From Macrosoma leucophasiata (taxonomy: Eukaryota; Arthropoda; Insecta; Lepidoptera; Hedylidae): DNA of 64,000 nucleotides. This document shows positions 49,201 to 57,400 of this stretch, piece by piece. The stretch covers positions 5,828,001 through 5,892,000 of the forward strand of contig JAWQUS010000030.1 in NCBI GenBank assembly GCA_036365455.1, given 5' to 3'. Both the position numbers and the translations under genes were made by a program. The notes under the pieces are model-generated. The model saw only the letters and a program-made list of their open reading frames with translations. It did not search any database and had not been told where the DNA came from. Within the stretch, counting starts at the first letter, position 1. Each line of letters opens with the position of its first letter.

Positions 49201-50520
49201 TGCTGAATACTACCATTAACGGCAAGTATATTAGATAATGCGGTGGCGCCTACGCCCGCGAGCTCCGTCACTGGAACTCTACCCAGTAAATATTCTTACA
49301 GTTCAGCATATTTTTTTTTTTATGTCTGAAGGTTGACAGACAAGCAAACGGGCCACCTGATGGAAAGTGGTCACCGTCGCCTATGAACATTTGCAACACC
49401 AGGGGAGTTGCCAACGCGCTGCCAGCCCTGAAGGACTCTTTTGACGCCATTTTTGAAGAACCCCATATTGTAGCACCTAGGGAACACCTCAGAGGGAAGT
49501 TCGTTCCACAATTTACACGTTCTGGGCAGGAACGAACGTGAAAACCGCACCGTTGAGCACTGCCAGGTGTCCAGTCGGTGTGGGTGGAACTTCTCTCTTC
49601 GGCGGGTAGTACGGTGTAGGAAAAGAGACGGTGGCACCATGTCAAACAGTTCAGCAGAGCACTCACCATTGTAGAGACGGTACAACACGCACAGACTGCG
49701 CAGGCTCAGATGTTCGAGCCTGTCAGTAAGTCCTGGATCGTTAACAATACTAATATTGGTGGAATCGCTTCCTCAGATTTGACTTGTTTTAGTAATTATT
49801 ATATCACTCTTACGTCGAGTAGGAGGCGTCGGTCGTGACGACCCCTAGGCCCTCTAGTTGAGGGGAATTCTTGCGTTAGTGCAGTCAGTCAACCGAACAA
49901 TGGCGGATAAACTAATCCAATAGGGTGTTACGATCGCCAATCCGCCGTCCAAGTGTAGCGATTATGGCATATTCTCCCCTAATGACACAACACTTGTCGG
50001 CGTCTATGGGGACAGCTTTGACCATTTGTGGAAATGTTTCCGCTGGAGAGATGATGATGACGATTCTTACGTCAATATGTCTTAAACAGACATGGGCAAA
50101 ATGTAATCAGATTAATGATTACAGATTACGATTACATTGTGTAATCCTTAATCATGATTACAGATTACTGATTGTTGAAGTTATAAATAAAATCAAATGA
50201 TATAACAATGAATCATCTTTATTCATTAATCACACAATTATCATGTAATTTTGATAACCAACTTCTGTAATCAAGATTGAAGATTACATATGTAATCATG
50301 ATAACTTTAATCTGATTACAAGTAATCACGAATACAAGTAATCATGATTACTTGTAATCAGATTATTAATCCGATTACAAAAGTAGTTGATTATGCCCAA
50401 CTCTGGTCTTAAACATACATAAACATTAAAGGATAATGTAAACGATACCTAGTTTGTATTACAAAATTTACATAAATATATCTACAATTTAGTATGGTTT
50501 CATTACAGGGACGGGCGTGA
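31229..50520 (+). CDS. LIN54: LIN54 homolog (mip120), CXC DNA-binding subunit of DREAM/MuvB
   Basis: Binds CHR promoter elements for the DREAM/MuvB cell-cycle repressor. Assembled coding exons: 31229-31276, 31529-31679, 32296-32381, 32743-32856, 33645-33855, 34542-34651, 34735-34804, 35427-35560, 35851-35956, 36158-36231, 36958-37032, 37873-37947, 38492-38606, 39763-39840, 40519-40589, 41659-41901, 44609-44722, 45164-45257, 45458-45668, 46218-46329, 46979-47124, 48703-48898, 50509-50520. The total is 2646 nt, 881 aa, all in frame. Two cysteine-rich CXC domains lie at about residues 670-706 ([16 protein letters not shown]) and 746-780 ([16 protein letters not shown]). The DNA-contacting tyrosines of the family correspond to Y683 and Y759. 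The helical C-terminus reads [16 protein letters not shown]. Exons 3 and 2 have alternative acceptors, and the four-codon last exon is the least certain part. Confidence 0.93.
31741..31885. mobile_element. Short MITE, copy 1 (LIN54 intron 2)
   Basis: GTGAGATTCACAGAC at the left is inverted at the right as GTCTGTGAATCTCAC. It contains GGCTTTACTTTT and CAGTATGTAGTATGA, which recur in copy 2. Non-coding. Confidence 0.7.
32428..32565. mobile_element. Short MITE, copy 2 (LIN54 intron 3)
   Basis: Same family as 31741-31885: ends CTTAAG, then GATTTACAGAC at the left and the inverse of CTTAAGGCAAGATTCACAGA at the right, with shared ACTGTCAGTACAGTATGA inside. Confidence 0.7.
33930..34500 (+). repeat. 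Family A copy interrupted by a SINE
   Basis: 5' part 33930-34100 (GAGTTCCAGTGTAGTAGCTC through TCGTGTTCCGGTTAGATGGT) and 3' part 34425-34500 (CTGCATTCATCACTTATCAT to an A-run). The tRNA-derived SINE at 34135-34335 lies between them, so the SINE is the younger insertion. It is in LIN54 intron 5. Confidence 0.65.
34135..34335 (+). mobile_element. tRNA-derived SINE (family B), copy 1
   Basis: The tRNA-like head has an A-box-like TTTGTCCAGCGG and a B-box GGTTCGATCC, ending CACACCGGGACAAATACT. The body has GTATTTGTTTCGGGTCTGGG and GACACAGGTTTATA, then an A-run. It matches the copies at 51640 and 60997. Confidence 0.8.
34901..35084. repeat. Foldback repeat carrying tRNA-like halves
   Basis: Inverted arms TAAAGAAAAATGGAAAGAAA (34902) and its complement ending near 35083. 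Inside the left arm is a reversed tRNA 3' half (GACTCGAACTCG, a B-box complement), and at the right a tRNA 5' half (GGTAGCTCAGTTGGAAGAGC, an A-box). It is not an intact tRNA gene. Confidence 0.6.
35150..35260 (-). repeat. tRNA-like SINE fragment
   Basis: On minus, a B-box-like GGGGTTCGAGTACAG lies near 35163-35178, after GATCCTAATGATCA. There is no matching acceptor stem or A-box in the right place. It lies 170 bp before LIN54 exon 8. Confidence 0.4.
36502..36844. mobile_element. Foldback MITE, about 340 bp (LIN54 intron 10)
   Basis: Left GCTTGGCCATTTGACTCCTA and AAGCAACACGAGCCACCGGC pair with the inverse of the right end (CACCGGCC region, GTGTTGCTCTATGACTCCTG, CGGCCCAAGGC). The interior contains a CA dinucleotide run near 36630 and no frame. 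Confidence 0.65.
36958..37032 (+). other. LIN54: LIN54 exon 11, upstream member of a duplicated exon pair
   Basis: Translates [20 protein letters not shown] then VPSKG. 75 nt, phase 0 at both ends, with good acceptor (CCTAG) and donor (GTAAGT). It is about 80% identical at the protein level to exon 12. It can be included, skipped or swapped without changing frame. Confidence 0.85.
37301..37682. mobile_element. hAT-like MITE between the duplicated LIN54 exons
   Basis: Left AGTAGGGATGAAACGATACC and right (inverse) CTAAGGTATGAAACGTTAC form imperfect terminal repeats. The interior is rich in GTATCGATAC words. No target duplication was identified. Confidence 0.5.
37873..37947 (+). other. LIN54: LIN54 exon 12, downstream member of a duplicated exon pair
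   Basis: Translates [20 protein letters not shown] then VPGKG. Same length, phase and splice-site arrangement as exon 11. It joins to [13 protein letters not shown] of exon 13, giving the NVPGKG-IQYIRLV run that I recall as typical of LIN54 proteins. This copy is therefore probably the ancestral one. Confidence 0.85.
38288..38430 (+). pseudogene. RTE/Proto2-like LINE 3' tail
   Basis: Decayed copy of the 17250-17375 sequence (AGGAATCGGCGTGCATGT through CCCCGTTAGGAACCTGGCG), located in LIN54 intron 12. Confidence 0.65.
39402..39602. mobile_element. 201-bp hAT-type MITE with 8-bp target duplication
   Basis: GCTATGAC occurs at 39394-39401 and again at 39603-39610. The ends TAGTGTTGTCCAAAA and (inverse) TACTGTTGCCCAAAA are near-matching terminal repeats. 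The interior is built of alternating CAAGAC and CTTGGTCTTG words and can fold into a long hairpin. It is a recent-looking insertion in LIN54 intron 13. Confidence 0.85.
40985..41226 (-). repeat. Family A copy, LIN54 intron 15
   Basis: Sense minus. It has ATGTTAAGTGATGATTGCAC, CCAAATGCATATGCGTTGCC and CGAGCTCTACACTGAAACTC. The 3' tail (left edge) is truncated. Confidence 0.65.
41340..41605 (+). pseudogene. RTE/Proto2-like LINE 3' tail
   Basis: Decayed copy of 17120-17380, ending GGACCTGGCGTGAAGATACA. It ends about 55 bp before LIN54 exon 16, so it supplies sequence close to that acceptor. Confidence 0.65.
42039..42660 (+). mobile_element. Possible solo LTR with core promoter
   Basis: Starts TGTCGGAGTGGAACC. 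A TATAAA at 42210-42215 is followed 29 bases later by TCAGTCA (42239-42245), the arthropod initiator, and then by repeated CAGTC words. This is the promoter layout of an insect LTR. A clear 3' CA end and target duplication were not found, so the limits and the class are uncertain. Confidence 0.35.
42686..42938 (+). mobile_element. Helitron-like non-autonomous element, copy 1
   Basis: Begins TTATAAAGAGGTAATATTTG, contains CTACTGGACCGATTTTAAAA, and ends with the GC-rich GCGCGAAGTCGGGGCGGGCC hairpin-like tail before GCTA. A near-identical copy follows at 43657. The Helitron class is inference from the GC-rich 3' end. Confidence 0.45.
42955..43490 (+). pseudogene. Non-LTR reverse transcriptase C-terminal fragment
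   Basis: Open frame starting [20 protein letters not shown], followed by [35 protein letters not shown] and [12 protein letters not shown]. These are the thumb and post-reverse-transcriptase segments of a CR1/Jockey-like LINE. It is 5'-truncated and followed by a GAGGA microsatellite (43538-43565). It sits between two copies of a Helitron-like element. Confidence 0.7.
43628..43656 (-). mobile_element. Right end of the 23555-type TIR element
   Basis: CAATACGAAGTTTGCCGGGACAGCTAGTA matches the right end at 23985-24009; the rest of the element is missing. It directly abuts the next Helitron-like copy. Confidence 0.5.
43657..43992 (+). mobile_element. Helitron-like non-autonomous element, copy 2
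   Basis: Matches 42686-42938 over most of its length (CATTATCCACGGGTAACATA, GTTCCGTAAGATATTCGGGT) but keeps about 80 bp more before the GC-rich end CGCGTAGCCGGGGCGGGCCG, which runs into CTAGTAG. Confidence 0.5.
44300..44432 (-). repeat. Family A fragment, LIN54 intron 16
   Basis: CACATTGATGTTAAGTGATG, TGCAGATGCGTTGCCACCCC. Preceded by a GAAA microsatellite at 44283-44303. Confidence 0.65.
44747..44900 (-). repeat. Family A fragment, LIN54 intron 17
   Basis: Begins (plus) with a T-run and TATGTAATGAAGGTGGCAAT, and ends near CACCCCTGAGACCCATG. 5'-truncated relative to its sense strand, as expected for target-primed insertion. Confidence 0.65.
46480..46870. repeat. Unclassified interspersed repeat with internal hairpin
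   Basis: GC-richer block with CCCAATGGGACGGCAATCCG and TTTACATGCTCTCCGAGGTG, words I associate with interspersed lepidopteran repeats. GTTTTTTCCGCCTTGGGAAT (46699) is inverted at 46761-46785, giving an imperfect hairpin of about 26 bp arms. LIN54 intron 20. Confidence 0.5.
47071..47230 (+). repeat. LIN54: 80-bp tandem duplication spanning a LIN54 splice donor
   Basis: The sequence starting CGCCCCCCACACGCCGCACG at 47071 repeats exactly 80 bp later at 47151. It includes the 3' end of exon 21 and its donor (CTCAA/GTGAGT), giving identical donors at 47125 and 47205. Only the first keeps the frame. Reading on to the second meets TGA at 47126-47128. Confidence 0.9.
47303..48537 (-). mobile_element. 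mariner-family transposon, about 1.24 kb
   Basis: TA at 47301-47302 and 48538-48539 flanks terminal repeats TTAGGTTGGGGAAAAA (left) and, inverted, ATAGGTTGGGGAAAAA (right). One transposase gene is encoded on minus. The length is standard for mariner. It is inserted antisense in LIN54 intron 21. Confidence 0.9.
47380..48359 (-). pseudogene. mariner transposase (inactivated)
   Basis: N-terminal helix-turn-helix region starts [28 protein letters not shown] marks the linker. The catalytic acidic positions lie in [18 protein letters not shown] and [13 protein letters not shown], a DD34D layout. The frame shifts near 48115, and an in-frame TAG follows CVWWDW near 47813, so the gene is dead. About 345 residues would be normal for the family. 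Confidence 0.88.
49000..49290 (-). repeat. Family A copy, LIN54 intron 22
   Basis: Near-complete: AGCAAACAAGCATGCGGCTC, GCCGGAAATTACAGGGCCGT, CGAGCTCCGTCACTGGAACT. It sits beside the LINE fragment whose tail it resembles. Confidence 0.7.
49305..49720 (-). pseudogene. CR1/Zenon-like LINE, 3' end with ORF2 C-terminus
   Basis: Minus-strand frame [57 protein letters not shown] and a stop, followed by a 3' end TGTCAACCTTCAGACATA and an A-run. This is the C-terminal end of a CR1/Jockey-group LINE ORF2 and its short tail. 5'-truncated. Confidence 0.7.
49805..49930 (+). repeat. Unassigned repeat, copy 1
   Basis: GGCGTCGG, GTGACGACCCC, GTGCAGTCAGTCAACC and AACAATGGCGG recur in order at 58625-58735. 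This looks like a dispersed element rather than gene sequence. Confidence 0.5.
50087..50405. mobile_element. 319-bp hAT MITE with perfect 8-bp target duplication
   Basis: GTCTTAAA at 50079-50086 is repeated exactly at 50406-50413 and fits the hAT preference nTnnnnAn. Ends are CAGACATGGGCAAAA and (inverse) CAGAGTTGGGCATAA. The interior consists of interleaved GTAATC and GATTAC words. It ends about 100 bp before the last LIN54 exon. Confidence 0.9.
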
Positions 50521-51639
50521 TACACAGAGTGTCCTACGACGAATGCTTGTGAACAAAGTGATCCGATAGAACTGGATGATGAAATGTTTATATTAAATGT
50601 TACTATTTAAAGCCTGGATCTATATAGTGTTCAATTATCAGTAGCAGTTTATTAGTTGAATGACAGAATAACGGAGTGTACTTGAATATTAATCTATGTC
50701 GTACACTCGTACGTACGTATTGATCCAGTACACATTGAGTGCGTAGGTAGTTATATATTTTAGAGAAATATCGAGGATTTCAAGCTAAAGTGATGTAAAA
50801 TTGAAAGTATATTTTATATAAATTAAATGACATTTATTCGTTTTTTTATAACAATACACCGCCGATTATATGTTTTTAATATCACCTAAACTGAAACGCT
50901 ATTGCATTTCCTAATTATTTTATGTAATTAAATAGCAAACTAGCATACGTACATTTCTCGTTTAAGCTTGAAGCCCTCTGCAAAACATCGTATGCATGCG
51001 TTTATGTGCAAATTGTGCAATCATCATTCAAACTGTATATTGTAGCCGAATACAAAATATAATTCTTTCTGTCTTTTTGTCTTTATAGAGACGGAAATAT
51101 TTTAAATTGAACGCCGATTTTGAATGATGGCATTTTTTAAAATGCCAGTTAAAAAAACACCATCATTTGAAGTGATAATTTAATATTAATATATGTCTTG
51201 ATTTTTTTTATAATTGATAATAAATAAATAGTCTTATACGTATCCAAACGCAATTTGCAGCTTTTGCGCGTATTCAGATCAGACCGATGATATGACTTTC
51301 TTATGGCTGGCGTCTTTAATAAACTGAGGTCGGGGCTTTTAACTAATGTAGTAGAGTCCAAATAGAAGGCTCTCAATTCGGTTCTATTATTTTTTTAAGT
51401 TTTTTGCCGCACAATATTTACTAGTTTTTAGTTCAGTAATGAACATGGAGTTAAGTCAAAAACAAATCATACGAATTTATGAATCAGCAGTAATTAATTA
51501 TGTAATTATTATAAAAAAAAATATCTTGATCATTTCAAACCCTGGTTCAAGCGTCAGACGGGATTTAAGATTGGTGAAATACCAATTTAGCCTTCGAGCT
51601 CCAAAATTGTTTTTATGTTCAGAAAACCTTGCATGCATG

Positions 51640-51855
51640 ACGACCCGGTTAGTCCAGCGGTGTGAGATGACTGGTTCGATTCGAAGGGCGACCCTTCGAA
51701 TCGCTGGTTCGATCCCCGCACTGGGACAAATATTTGTATGGCCTACAGATATTTGTTTCGGGTCTGGGTGTTTGTTGTTGTGTTGTATGTGTACAACGGC
51801 ACCCACGACACAGGTTTATACCTACTGTGGGGATGTGAGTGTAAGCGTAAAAAAA
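51640..51855 (+). mobile_element. tRNA-derived SINE (family B), copy 2
   Basis: GACGACCCGGTTAGTCCAGC head with A-box and GGTTCGATCCCCGCACTGGG B-box region. The body has CAGATATTTGTTTCGGGTCT and the end GAGTGTAAGCGT plus an A-run. The tRNA-like part has an internal duplication (TTCGATTCGAAGGGCGACCC region). Confidence 0.85.
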
Positions 51856-52715
51856 AAATGTCTGTAATATTTTGATCTTCCCCATTTGTTTCGGCAAGTT
51901 ATTTAAAATGCCTCCCTTTTTACAAGCTTTTATTTATTACCGCTAGTTTTCACCGGTGCCATAGCTTGAAGTAGTACACTTCAAAAAACACAATTTTTGA
52001 AGTAGTTTTATTGTCTTGAGATTCAAATAATGCCACCTCAGATATATTGTTTTTTAATCTCTTTTGTATATATATTTTTGTCATCTTATACAATATGAAA
52101 GAGGTAATAATTATAAGCACTATTTCCTAAATTGAGACACATTAAACATAGTTTAAAAAAATATGCAATGCGGTGATTCGGCAATTTATGTCAGTGATTG
52201 ATTTAAAAACACTGCCGAGTCACAGTACTGTACTGTAGTACAGTATTTATACACAGAAAAAACTCTGTGGATAAATTGTCGAGTCATTTAAATTTTTGTG
52301 AAATTTAATTATTTAATTTTAAAATTCGACGATGATTTTTGCCTCTTTTAACTTCTTCTTTTTTTCTCGAACTATATAAGTTGATTGAATGTAAACGCGC
52401 CTGCGTTGAATGTGCCGAGTGATTTTAATGAATGATGTTCAAAGCTAGAATGAGTTAATAGGAACAGCTCTTTAACATGAGTCGTATAAATTATATGACA
52501 TACACATAACATTCGTAATCTATAATGCCTTTAAATTTCATTCGTTTAGCGGCATTATAGCATAAGTATGACAGCAATACTGAAACTGCGTTTGTTTTTT
52601 AATTCCTTGTGGCATTCAACGCGGATGGTGCGATGTTACGCCATCTACACGTACGCTTTGCTAACGAGCGTTTATTCATTGGATCGCGCGGTTTTGACAA
52701 GTGCCAGTCATATGT

Positions 52716-52990
52716 ACGATACCAATGTACATTTCTCAACAATTAATAATGCACATCGAGCCTGCGAAAGAGACGATCGGCTCGTTTCGACTTCGTAGAG
52801 CGTTATCTTTGTTGCACACTGCCTACTTAAGCACTGTCAGTCCGGTATTGGTTAAAACTTGATCAAAATGGTCGACAAACGTCAAATAGGTACAGTGCAA
52901 AAGAGATAACGCTCTACAGACCCGAAATAAGCCGAAGTCTCCTTCCTAGGCTCGATGTGCAATATTTATTGTTGAGCACTGTACACTCTA
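52716..52990. repeat. Foldback element with about 100-bp arms
   Basis: GCACATCGAGCCTGCGAAAG and GTAGAGCGTTATCTTTG on the left are inverted on the right (AGAGATAACGCTCTACAG, CTAGGCTCGATGTGCAATA). The outer end recurs at 14288-14345. Confidence 0.7.
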
Positions 52991-53011
52991 TGTTACTCTT
53001 GAGTGCCTGAC

Positions 53012-53170
53012 CTTGTCCAGAAGGGGCGAATTCGCGAATCGTTTCTCGCGAATTCATACGCGCGTTGGCGAGGTGCTAAGCGCTAATACATTGCGTCCAC
53101 CAGAGTAGCGCGAATTAAAAACGCGCGTAAATGCATGAGATTCGCGATGAATTTGCCCCTTCTGGACAAG
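53012..53170. mobile_element. 159-bp MITE, GC-rich ends
   Basis: CTTGTCCAGAAGGGGCGAAT at the left is inverted at the right (GAATTTGCCCCTTCTGGACAAG, one or two differences). The interior has TTCGCGAA and CGCGCG words. The target duplication is not clear. Confidence 0.75.
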
Positions 53171-53549
53171 CTCTAATGTGTACCTGCCCTTGCATGAGTC
53201 TGTTCGTCATATTGTGTAGATCAGGGGGTTTACCAAGGCTTGTAAGGCTTATTGCCGTTCAATTACGTACATAATACATCGCTGATGATTTGTCTTGTTT
53301 CATCATACGCGTTGTCGAAACAACATTTTTGCGACTTCGTTTTGATTCATAAAATACAATCGCCATCAGACTTCATGGTACGGGTTCAGGATGAGTATGA
53401 AAATGTTAATAGTTGAGGAAATTGGTAAATATGTAATATACATTGTTTTATATTAAAATGTGACTGCTATGAATGTGAGTGTACATAATAGACCTTGTAT
53501 ATTGAATATAACTACTCTTAAGTGTACCTTCTGACAAAGGTAATAAAAT

Positions 53550-54370
53550 GTAAATAGTAATATAATAAATACTATGTATGTTTTATAAATTTCTTTTATT
53601 TTATCCTTTGATTTGTCCAAGCCTGGAGCCATTCAGCATCACACTGTACAAGATTGTACAACACTTAAATCGAAACCTATTTTATCGCGAAATATTATGA
53701 TACAAAGTCTTCCGCTGCGTCTGTCTGTTCGTAATTAACTCAATAATCTCTATTGAACGTTATAATGTGCATAAACAAATATTCTTTATGAACCTGCAGG
53801 ACCTACAATTTCCTCATAAGACCCTTTTTGAAAAAGCTCGAGTTCATTCCTGTTTGATACACTTTTAGAAATCTTGAACTTTTGTCCCTTTTAAGTACAC
53901 TTTACAATACATTTCTGCACACACAGAGTAAAGATGTTTTTCTTTCAACTTTTTACTGATTGTTCTGATATTTTTTCTTAGAAGGTGGAGGGAACGTACC
54001 TATGTTAGACTATTTTCTTTGTTGGAAGACAATTTGTGAGAAAGTTTGGCTCACTGCTAGAAATTTTAATTTGGATCGGTATATACCTTGTTTTTCATTA
54101 CATATTAACCGAGCGGTCACTATTAATTTTCAAACTTGGATACACTAACACTTATCTGAACTTACTTACTGAACAAAATTAAGAATGCAAGCGCGAGCAT
54201 TTTCTGAAAGCTCTCCCTATGTGGAAGTCTACGAGAAATAATTCCATAAAAATACTTATGGTTATTAATACATATACAATACGTAGAGCCACGTTAATGT
54301 AGAGCTTAGCTAGGTATATCTCGTATATCATTTTGCATGTTGATGTTGATATAAATAGCGTTAGTTTGGA
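53550..54370. other. Intergenic, no gene recognised
   Basis: AT-rich sequence between the LIN54 3' region and the SMYD promoter. No open frame with conserved content. Confidence 0.4.
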
Positions 54371-54374
54371 CGTC

Positions 54375-54382
54375 TATAAATA
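54375..54382 (+). promoter_or_regulatory. TATA box of the SMYD-type gene
   Basis: TATAAATA lies 66 bases before the start codon's neighbourhood at 54448, which leaves room for a start site near 54405 and a 5' UTR of about 40 nt. Confidence 0.55.
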
Positions 54383-54447
54383 AGCCGGAATTCAGTTCGC
54401 GCACGTGCGTTCAAGCGGCAGTATTGTGGCGGCTTACAAATTACAAA

Positions 54448-57400
54448 ATGAATACGAAATATGAGGTGCAGGTATCGGAAAAACTTGGAAGGTGTGTTTT
54501 TTATCGAATTATGAATACATAGAAATTAAATTACTGCAAAACTTTGGATTCAGAATATTTTTTTATCATCAGATAAGAAGCAATCTATGCATATATATAT
54601 AAAATTTTTTCCATAATTTAAATTATAGGAATGAATTAGGTATTTAGGCATTGAAATAGTTAAATGAAGAATAGAACTCAGTGTGAGTATTAATAAACGA
54701 GTTATGGCGAGTTTAGACACAGCATCATAATGGAAAGACATCCAGAAATAATTAATAGTTTGGAAAGTAGTTTTATTAACTTGTTTATTTTAGACGCTAG
54801 AGTTTCTTATTAAAACATATTTTGCAGGTACGCAGTTGCAGCTAAAGATCTAAAGGCCGGTGAAAAGATACTTTGCGATGAGCCTTTTATATTAGGACCA
54901 AATAGTGACACTTCCTTGGTGTGTTTTGATTGCCATTCACCAGTGATCAGCAAGTTTGTCGTTTGTAAGAAGTGTTCTGTTGCCCCTGTGTGTCCGGGCG
55001 AGGGATGCCCCGATACTGCTACCAGTGAGTTCACGGTTATTCTTTCGTTAAATGTCCTACTTTTGCACATAAAAATATGTAGGTACACATAGGTGTTGCC
55101 AGCAGTGGCAGCCGTGGCCGAAGTACCGCCAGAGGGCCACCTCTGGTTAAAAAATAGGCCATCTTTTTATGTCATGAAGCGGCGAAAGCGACGAAGCGGC
55201 AAACAAGCGTACAGTTCACATTGATGGTAAGTGAATATTGTCTTACATCTACATAAAAACCAGAGATTTCAATCTAAATGCGTTGTCACTGTTGGTCTAA
55301 GTTGTTATACCTCTGTGCCAGAAATTCCAGGGCCGGACAGAAACACGATAGCGTTGAACACTACTATTTAGCGGCACCTAGATTAGGTAATGCGGTGGCG
55401 GTCACCAGAGCTTTTACCACCAAATTATAGCGAAAATACGCTATACATATATATAGCAAATTCTCCTAGATCGTCGTTATATAGCCTTGTATGTACCTAC
55501 CCTCAATAGTGTTAAGATCTTTTGGTGTCATGCGCATACAGTTTAAGTTGATGTAATGACACTAAAGTTTACCATAAAGGAGAAACTCTTGAGATCTTAA
55601 ATGTTGTCTCTTTATTATTATTATGTATTACAAATATATGCTCGAGTAGGAAATATTTGTCCTATACCAGTACTGGTTATTAAAGATGGTTATGTACAAG
55701 TAACAAGTGGCTTCCAAAAGTAAATTGAATATTACTTTTTTTACATTTTAATTTAATTTATTCTTTTTCAGAATGGCACAGTAAAGATGAATGTGAATTT
55801 TTCAAAATACTCAAATTAACGAAAGGGGTGACTCCAATTACAATGTTGGAGAACGTGGGTTCACTGTTGGTCCTTCGAGCTTTCTTGAAGAAAAATAGTA
55901 ATAGTCCAGCATGGACGGAGTTTCTGCAGTTGGAAACGCATTTGGATAAGAGAAGGGACAGCAGTGTTTGGGAATACTACCATAATACAGTCCAGGTATT
56001 TTATCGAGCATTTTACTGAAGCGCGCATTGCCCTGCGGCTGGTCTAGATCGCAAACGATCTACTCGGTTGTGCGTTACGGCTGCGGTCGGGTGTGTGATG
56101 GGTGATCGCTAGTGGCCAATTCAAATGTAATAAAATAAATCCGTGCTTCGAAGGGCACGTTAAGCCGTCGGTCTAAAAACCTTGTCGGAGCCCTTATGGG
56201 CGGTTTGACAATATCCGACAGCGGGTTGGCCACTAACCCGTATTTTGGAGCAGCGTTGTGGAGTAAGCTCCAGGCCTTCTCCAGAAAATGGGGAGAGACT
56301 CGTGTCCAGCAGTGGGACTTAAAAAAGGGTTGTGGCCTTATTATATTTCACACTGAAGAATCATCACAAATTCTATACATTGATTTGTACAGAAAAAATT
56401 AAAAAAAAAAGGTACAAGGTAAACAAACAGCTTTGAAATATTATCTAGGGAACGTAATAGTAGAGCAGCCCAGGATTTTAGATTTACTAAAGTGCGTCAG
56501 ATTAAGATGGGGGATACCTTGCTCCTTGTTGAATTTATTACACCTTCTTGTTGAGGCTAGCCTACTATAAAGAATATTCCCTGTTATATAAAATACATTT
56601 AGCTTATCGGAAAAAAAAATCATCCCTTACTAACATTCGGAGCCCTCCATCCTGAATTTTAATTTTTTAAGTTTCTAATTTAGAATTTTTAAGAAATTTC
56701 CAGAACATGGAAAAATCCCAATAGAACCAGAGATAAAGGACTTTACACCATAATCTCTGATAACCCCCTGTCTGACCCGGGAATCGAACCCCGGACCTCA
56801 GCGTAGTAGTAGTGGCCTGCTACCACTAGGCTACCGAGGCAGTTAGTGTATTCTAAAATAATAACGAACATGTTAAATTTGCAGTTCATAGAATCTTTAG
56901 GCCTCCTCGAGAACGTTCAAGATAACAATTTAGTGCAGAAAGTTTGCGCGGCCATCGACGTCAACAGTTTCGAAGTGCGAGGACCGCCAATACCAGCCAT
57001 TGGCTGCGCCGAGTTGCTACGCGGCGTGTACCTCAAAGCTGCTATGTTGGCCCATGACTGTACTCCCAATACGCATATGTCCATCAATGACAATAATGTG
57101 TTGGTTTGCCACGCAAGCAAAGATATTAAGAAAGGCGATACTATTTTTTATAATTATACTGATGCTTTGAAGGTAAGAATAATCAATCATGTACCTACGC
57201 GCAAAACTTAATGGCGTCCGTGAAGTATTTTTTTTATGTAAGGAAGGTGGCAAATAAGCATGCAGCTCACATTGATGTTTAAAACTGCAGCCTATGGACA
57301 TCTACACAAAAACCAGAGGTTAAAATGCATTTGCGTTGCCACCCCTAAGACCTAAGTTGTTAGAGTATTACGGAGACACCGTAATACTCGTAGTTGTAAC

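Larger units (their letters stand above)
50521..53547 (+). other. Presumed LIN54 3' UTR and downstream region
   Basis: No conserved coding sequence. AATAAA candidates include one near 51222 and one at 53542-53547, so the true 3' end is unknown. The interval holds a SINE and two foldback elements, listed separately. Confidence 0.4.

Noticed and set aside
50509..50563. Alternative reading of the last LIN54 exon giving a longer tail ([11 protein letters not shown])
   Set aside because: It would need a different phase from the upstream exon. The in-phase reading stops after GRA, so the short version was kept.
56757..56842. Possible tRNA gene on minus
   Set aside because: A and B boxes are present, but the 5' and 3' ends do not pair into an acceptor stem.
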